A DNA stretch of 8,951 nucleotides from Clostridia bacterium (lineage in GTDB: Bacteria; Bacillota; Sulfobacillia; SLMV01). This document shows positions 5,902 to 8,951 of the stretch, one piece after another. Numbering within the stretch: the stretch's first letter is position 1; each line of letters starts with the position of its first letter. The notes beneath the pieces were generated by a model. That model did not search any database. It was given only the letters and a program-made list of their open reading frames with translations, and was not told the DNA's origin. Location of the stretch: positions 1 to 8,951 of the forward strand of contig SLGS01000079.1 of NCBI GenBank assembly GCA_007136565.1, written 5' to 3'. Both the position numbers and the translations under genes were made by a program.

Positions 5902-7026
5902 GTGTTCAAGAGTTCGGTGACTGTCGCAGAGGTGATGGGTATACCCATACGCCTTCACGTTAGCTTCTTGGTGATATTGCCCTTCTTGGCATACGTTATC
6001 GGCACCAACATCGGGGTGATCGCCCAACTGGCCGCGGTGTCGACGGACACCATCTCCGTTCATCCCTACTACCTGGGGTTGATCCTGGCCGTTTTGCTAT
6101 TCGTCAGCGTGGTGCTGCACGAACTGGCCCACTCTGCGGTAGCGATGCGCCAGGGTAGGGAGATCAGGAGTATCACGCTGATGCTCTTGGGCGGAGTGGC
6201 CGAAATCGACGAGGGCGACGAGCAACGCGACGAGATGTGGATGGCTTTCGCCGGTCCCCTGTTGAGCCTCGTCCTCGGGGCTACACTGCTGTTCGTCGTG
6301 CGGCCCCTGACCATGGGCCTGTCCGGCGATGCCCGCGTGGTAATATACTACCTCGGGTATATGAATATCTTCCTCGCCGCCTTCAATCTCATCCCGGCCT
6401 TCCCATCCGACGGGGGGCGCATGCTTCGGGCACTGCTGGCCCGACGCACCTCCTATCTGCGCGCGACCCAGATCGCGACGGCGGTGGGTAGAGCCTTCGC
6501 CGTACTTTTCGCCCTGTTCGGCTTCCTCATCGGAAACCTCTTCCTGGTTCTCATCGCTTTTTTCATATACATGGGCGCATCCCAGGAGTACCAGGCCAAC
6601 GTCGTCCGGGACGTTTTTTCGGACTTCTCGGTTTCGGACCTGATGACCAGGGAGGTCGTCAGCGTCCGACCCGAGCTCACCCTTACTGAACTCATGGATC
6701 GCATGATGAAGGAGCGCCATTCGGGCTACCCCGTCGTCGACGCGGGAGGAGATCTGGTGGGATGTGTGACCATGGGAGATATCCACGATCGATCCCAAGG
6801 GGCGCCCGACGAGGAGCGCGTGGCGGACATAATGTCGCACGAGCTGATCACGGTGAGGCCAGACGAGGATCTTTTCGCGGCATTCAAGAAACTGTCGGAG
6901 GCGGATATCGGGAGGCTCTTTGTCGTCGTCGACGGCGAGATCGCGGGCATCCTCACTCGTTCGGACATAATGAAGGCGTATCGTATTCGCGAACTCCGCC
7001 GGGAGCGAGTGCGGTTGGAGCGCTAG
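5902..7026 (+). CDS. Site-2 protease family (M50) intramembrane metalloprotease with two CBS domains
   Basis: A 374-residue zinc protease of the cytoplasmic membrane that cleaves substrates within or near the bilayer; targets are typically anti-sigma factors or other membrane regulators, unknown here. The start of the protein is FKSSVTVAEVMGIPIRLHVS, then helices. The zinc site HELAH (73-77) lies in a helix, and the second metal-ligand motif N-LIPAFPSDGGR spans about 162-173, with Asp170 as third ligand. Further helices run to about 225. Two CBS domains follow at about 242-299 (SVSDLMTREVVSVRP...) and 305-361 (VADIMSHELITVRP...), each ending in a G-x-x-T-x-x-D-I type segment (CVTMGDI, GILTRSDI). 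No PDZ domain is present. CBS pairs bind adenosyl ligands in many proteins, suggesting energy-state control, by inference. A stop-spanning hairpin ends the gene. Confidence 0.93.
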   Translation: MFKSSVTVAEVMGIPIRLHVSFLVILPFLAYVIGTNIGVIAQLAAVSTDTISVHPYYLGLILAVLLFVSVVLHELAHSAVAMRQGREIRSITLMLLGGVAEIDEGDEQRDEMWMAFAGPLLSLVLGATLLFVVRPLTMGLSGDARVVIYYLGYMNIFLAAFNLIPAFPSDGGRMLRALLARRTSYLRATQIATAVGRAFAVLFALFGFLIGNLFLVLIAFFIYMGASQEYQANVVRDVFSDFSVSDLMTREVVSVRPELTLTELMDRMMKERHSGYPVVDAGGDLVGCVTMGDIHDRSQGAPDEERVADIMSHELITVRPDEDLFAAFKKLSEADIGRLFVVVDGEIAGILTRSDIMKAYRIRELRRERVRLER

Positions 7027-7034
7027 CTGCGCTC
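7018..7034 (+). other. Hairpin enclosing the protease stop codon
   Basis: GAGCGC (7018-7023) and GCGCTC (7029-7034) form a perfect 6-bp stem with loop TAGCT, so the TAG stop lies in the loop. No T-run follows. Confidence 0.4.
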
Positions 7035-7216
7035 GGCGGCGACGGGAAATGCCGCTCGCGATTTCGACTAGGCACGTTTCGGCACCCCCGGTCCCGCGGG
7101 AGCGAGGTATCGTGTTGTCGGTTCATTTTTCACGGCTTGCAGGTTCAGTTGTGACCTCACCCGAAGTACCCGGGAGCAGAGGATTTGCATCCCGTGATAT
7201 CAGGAAGGGGCGCCCG
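7027..7216. other. Intergenic gap before the TspO-like pair
   Basis: 190 nt without a convincing gene. It holds the tail of the stop-spanning hairpin and a perfect 10-bp palindrome TCCCGCGGGA at 7092-7101. I found no convincing promoter. An open frame reaches back into it from the TspO-like gene, but its residues do not resemble the family. Confidence 0.4.
7202..7210 (+). promoter_or_regulatory. Ribosome binding site fixing a TTG start
   Basis: AGGAAGGGG lies 6 nt before TTG 7217. The resulting N-terminus aligns without gaps to the ATG-started paralogue downstream, which independently supports this start. Confidence 0.75.
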
Positions 7217-7954
7217 TTGAAGCTACTAAACGCATTGGCCTATGTGGCCATGATCGCCACCAATATCTTGGCTAACGTTCTCCCGTTGAATTCCCAGACG
7301 CAAGCCGCTATATCCGAGAAGTATCCGGTGTTGTTGACGCCGGCGGGCTACGCCTTCTCCATATGGGGACTCATATATGTCCTGCTCGGGGCTTTCGTCT
7401 TGCACGACGTCTTCGCCAGGACCCCGAGGATGCGCAGGGTGGGCTGGCTCTTCGTCCTGACCTGTTTGGCCAATATCGGTTGGATATTCGCATGGCACTG
7501 GGACATGGTGGTGGCGTCCATGGGTTTCATGCTGATACTCCTGGTGACCCTTTTCGTACTCACGGCTCGGATGAGGAGATATGAGCCCCTAACGGTATTC
7601 GAGCAGGTTTCGGTGGACGTCGCCTTTTCCGTCTACTTCGGATGGATCAGTGTCGCTTCCCTGGTGAACCTGAGCGTCTTGCTATACACGGTAAACGCAT
7701 ACGAGTCATTCCCGGGACCGGAGGGATGGACGGCCATCATGCTGGTACTGGCCGCCGTAGCCGCCGTGTCCGTGCTCGGACGCCGCGGGGATGTCGCTTA
7801 CGTCCTGGTGATAATCTGGGCCCTGGTGGGGGTGGCGCTGGCTAACCCGGAGACACCCCTGGTTTTCGGGCTGGCGTGGGGTAGCGCCGCCGGGTTGGGC
7901 ATCAGGCTCTCTTATCGGTGCATTCGCCGGGCGGGATTTCTGGCTTCCCGGTGA
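7217..7954 (+). CDS. TspO/MBR-related membrane protein, enlarged, first copy
   Basis: A 245-residue integral membrane protein, first of two tandem paralogues. TspO/MBR proteins are about 160-residue, five-helix proteins linked to binding porphyrins and other hydrophobic ligands. Here residues 1-155 carry the TspO landmarks: helix 1 (7-24), TPAGYAFSIWGLIYVLLGAF (41-60, compare P-P-G-W-V-F-G-P-V-W), LANIGWIFAWHW (84-95) and FSVYFGWISVASLVN (137-151, compare PY-x-x-W-V-x-x-A-x-x-LN). After that the protein continues with about three more hydrophobic stretches (172-187, 193-210, 214-231) absent from classical TspO. The TTG start is supported by AGGAAGGGG and by alignment with the next gene, whose start matches position for position. 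No signal peptide separate from helix 1 is seen. Ligand and role are unknown. Family assignment rests on motifs read by eye. Confidence 0.78.
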   Translation: MKLLNALAYVAMIATNILANVLPLNSQTQAAISEKYPVLLTPAGYAFSIWGLIYVLLGAFVLHDVFARTPRMRRVGWLFVLTCLANIGWIFAWHWDMVVASMGFMLILLVTLFVLTARMRRYEPLTVFEQVSVDVAFSVYFGWISVASLVNLSVLLYTVNAYESFPGPEGWTAIMLVLAAVAAVSVLGRRGDVAYVLVIIWALVGVALANPETPLVFGLAWGSAAGLGIRLSYRCIRRAGFLASR

Positions 7955-7987
7955 ACGCCGCAATAATCCGGTACCGGGGCGCGGCGT
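7955..7987 (+). other. Compound hairpin directly after the first TspO-like gene
   Basis: ACGCCGC (7955-7961) begins at the base after the stop and pairs perfectly with GCGGCGT (7981-7987). The 19-nt loop contains the palindrome CCGGTACCGG (7968-7977). No T-run follows. It may limit read-through into, or protect the end of, the upstream message. Confidence 0.4.
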
Positions 7988-8098
7988 CCCGAGGATATGC
8001 TTAGTGTCTGCGTCTCCGGGTAGTCCCGATCGGCTCATGGGCACGTGGAGGTGCACCGGAGGGGACCGCCAGGTGGACTTTCAGAGTGGAGGTTGGCG

Positions 8099-8833
8099 AT
8101 GAAATACATCAACGCGGGATCGTACATATTCATGGTAGGCATGAACATATTGGCATCGGCGTTGCCGTTGAACGGGCAAACCACGGCCATGGTGTCGGAC
8201 AAGTATCCGAACCTGTTTACACCGGCGGGATACGTGTTTTCGATCTGGGGTTTGATCTACCTGTTGCTCGGCGCCTTCGTGGTCAGGGGGTTTCTCACGG
8301 AGGATCCCCGGATCGAGGGATTGGGACACCTATTTGCCATATCGTCGGTACTAAACGGCGTGTGGATCATAGCTTGGCATTGGGAGATCCTGTCGATCTC
8401 TTTGGTCATCATGCTCGCCCTGCTGGCAACCCTGGTACTAATCTCCCTGAGACTCAAGAAAAGTAGGGCGCAAAGCCCTCGGGGCCATTGGATGGTGGAT
8501 ATCCCGTTTTCGGTGTACCTGGGGTGGATCAGCGTCGCCACCATAGCCAACGTCAGCGTCGTGCTGACCGCCGGTGGATGGGATGGTTGGGGGATAGGTC
8601 CCGTGACATGGACCATTATAATGATCCTGGCCGCCGGTGCCCTGGGGGCGCTGGCCATCCGGCTGCGAAACGACATTCCTTACGCTCTGGTGATAATGTG
8701 GGCCCTTTCCGGTGTTGGTGCGGCCAACGCGGAGAGCCTCGTCCTCGCGGGGGTTGCGTGGGGTGTCGCCCTGCTGCTCGGCGTCCTGCTCGGCTACGAG
8801 ATGGCCCGAAGGAGCCTCGTGCGGCGGGCGTAG
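8099..8833 (+). CDS. TspO/MBR-related membrane protein, enlarged, second copy
   Basis: A 244-residue membrane protein, paralogue of the gene 144 nt upstream. A hand count over the two sequences gives about 109 identical positions of 244 without gaps, so roughly 45%. The best conserved blocks are NIL (16-18), LPLN (22-25), TPAGYVFSIWGLIYLLLGAF (41-60), AWHW (92-95), FSVYLGWISVA (137-147) and WAL-GV plus AN (201-210). The first five hydrophobic segments follow the TspO order; three more (about 169-187, 193-210, 215-233) form an added C-terminal region. The loop before helix 5 (119-132) is the most divergent part. ATG 8099 has GGAGG (8088-8092) at 6 nt. A strong hairpin lies 17 nt past the stop. 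Both copies look intact, so they probably have separate or partner roles, for instance a heterodimer, but nothing in the sequence proves that. Confidence 0.78.
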   Translation: MKYINAGSYIFMVGMNILASALPLNGQTTAMVSDKYPNLFTPAGYVFSIWGLIYLLLGAFVVRGFLTEDPRIEGLGHLFAISSVLNGVWIIAWHWEILSISLVIMLALLATLVLISLRLKKSRAQSPRGHWMVDIPFSVYLGWISVATIANVSVVLTAGGWDGWGIGPVTWTIIMILAAGALGALAIRLRNDIPYALVIMWALSGVGAANAESLVLAGVAWGVALLLGVLLGYEMARRSLVRRA

Positions 8834-8850
8834 GACAATTGGCGGCGGTT

Positions 8851-8881
8851 AACGGTCTCGGCCCTGGGTGGCGAGGCCGTT
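8851..8881 (+). terminator. Strong hairpin after second TspO-like gene, no T-run
   Basis: AACGGTCTCG (8851-8860) pairs with CGAGGCCGTT (8872-8881), ten pairs including one G-T wobble, with an 11-nt loop that can pair further. It sits 17 nt after the stop at the end of the plus-strand gene run, where a terminator is expected, but no T-run follows. Confidence 0.45.
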
Positions 8882-8951
8882 CGATAGCCCGCGGTGCTTC
8901 GATCCATCCGGGTACCTGCTCGTGCATTACCCCCCAGATGATGTCGGCTAC
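8882..8951. other. Right edge, nothing assignable
   Basis: The last 70 nt hold no gene I can support. Open frames cross the edge on both strands without a recognisable start or family. The next gene presumably begins or ends beyond the window. Confidence 0.3.

Noticed and set aside
8896..8904. TTCGATCC reminiscent of a tRNA T-loop
   Set aside because: No matching T-stem, acceptor stem, anticodon arm or D-arm could be placed around it.
8616..8927. Minus-strand frame overlapping the end of the second TspO-like gene
   Set aside because: It runs antisense to a well-supported gene for about 200 nt, has an Arg/Pro-rich product and no recognised family.

Overview
The window is a GC-rich stretch of bacterial chromosome, densely packed with genes. 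One gene at the left edge lies on the minus strand and runs off the window. Seven genes follow on the plus strand between about 1.2 and 8.8 kb. Strong GGAGG-type ribosome binding sites and frequent GTG/TTG starts fit a bacterium. Stand-alone LUD-domain proteins, acetamidase/formamidase and enlarged TspO-like proteins suggest an anaerobic amino-acid or organic-acid user, perhaps Synergistota or a Firmicutes relative. That placement is only a guess. I see no phage, insertion sequence, CRISPR array, tRNA or rRNA.

Left region (1-2016): a major facilitator transporter on the minus strand, cut by the window edge, is divergent from an alpha/beta hydrolase. The 200-nt gap between them carries two small perfect dyads lying over a plausible promoter for the transporter. 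A 319-nt gap without a convincing gene follows (2017-2335).

Middle region (2336-5744): a stand-alone LUD (DUF162) protein with a C-terminal four-cysteine cluster, an acetamidase/formamidase, then a metallophosphoesterase/5'-nucleotidase-family protein. The last has HWEFAYG where classical 5'-nucleotidases have GNHEFDYG, which resembles the sulfur-oxidation enzyme SoxB. Two tiny open frames linked by start/stop overlaps lie between the acetamidase and the phosphoesterase-like gene.

Right region (5902-8833): a site-2-protease family membrane protease with two C-terminal CBS domains, then two tandem paralogues (about 45% identical by hand count, no gaps needed over most of their length). Their first ~155 residues match the five-helix TspO/MBR core; the last ~85 residues add about three more helices.

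Perfect or near-perfect GC-rich hairpins without a T-run sit at or just after the ends of five of the seven plus-strand genes. Functional links between neighbours are mostly unproven. The best-supported ones are the transporter/hydrolase divergent pair and the TspO-like duplication. The strongest candidates for novelty are the SoxB-like enzyme without visible Sox partners or a secretion signal, and the TspO pair with its added C-terminal membrane domain.
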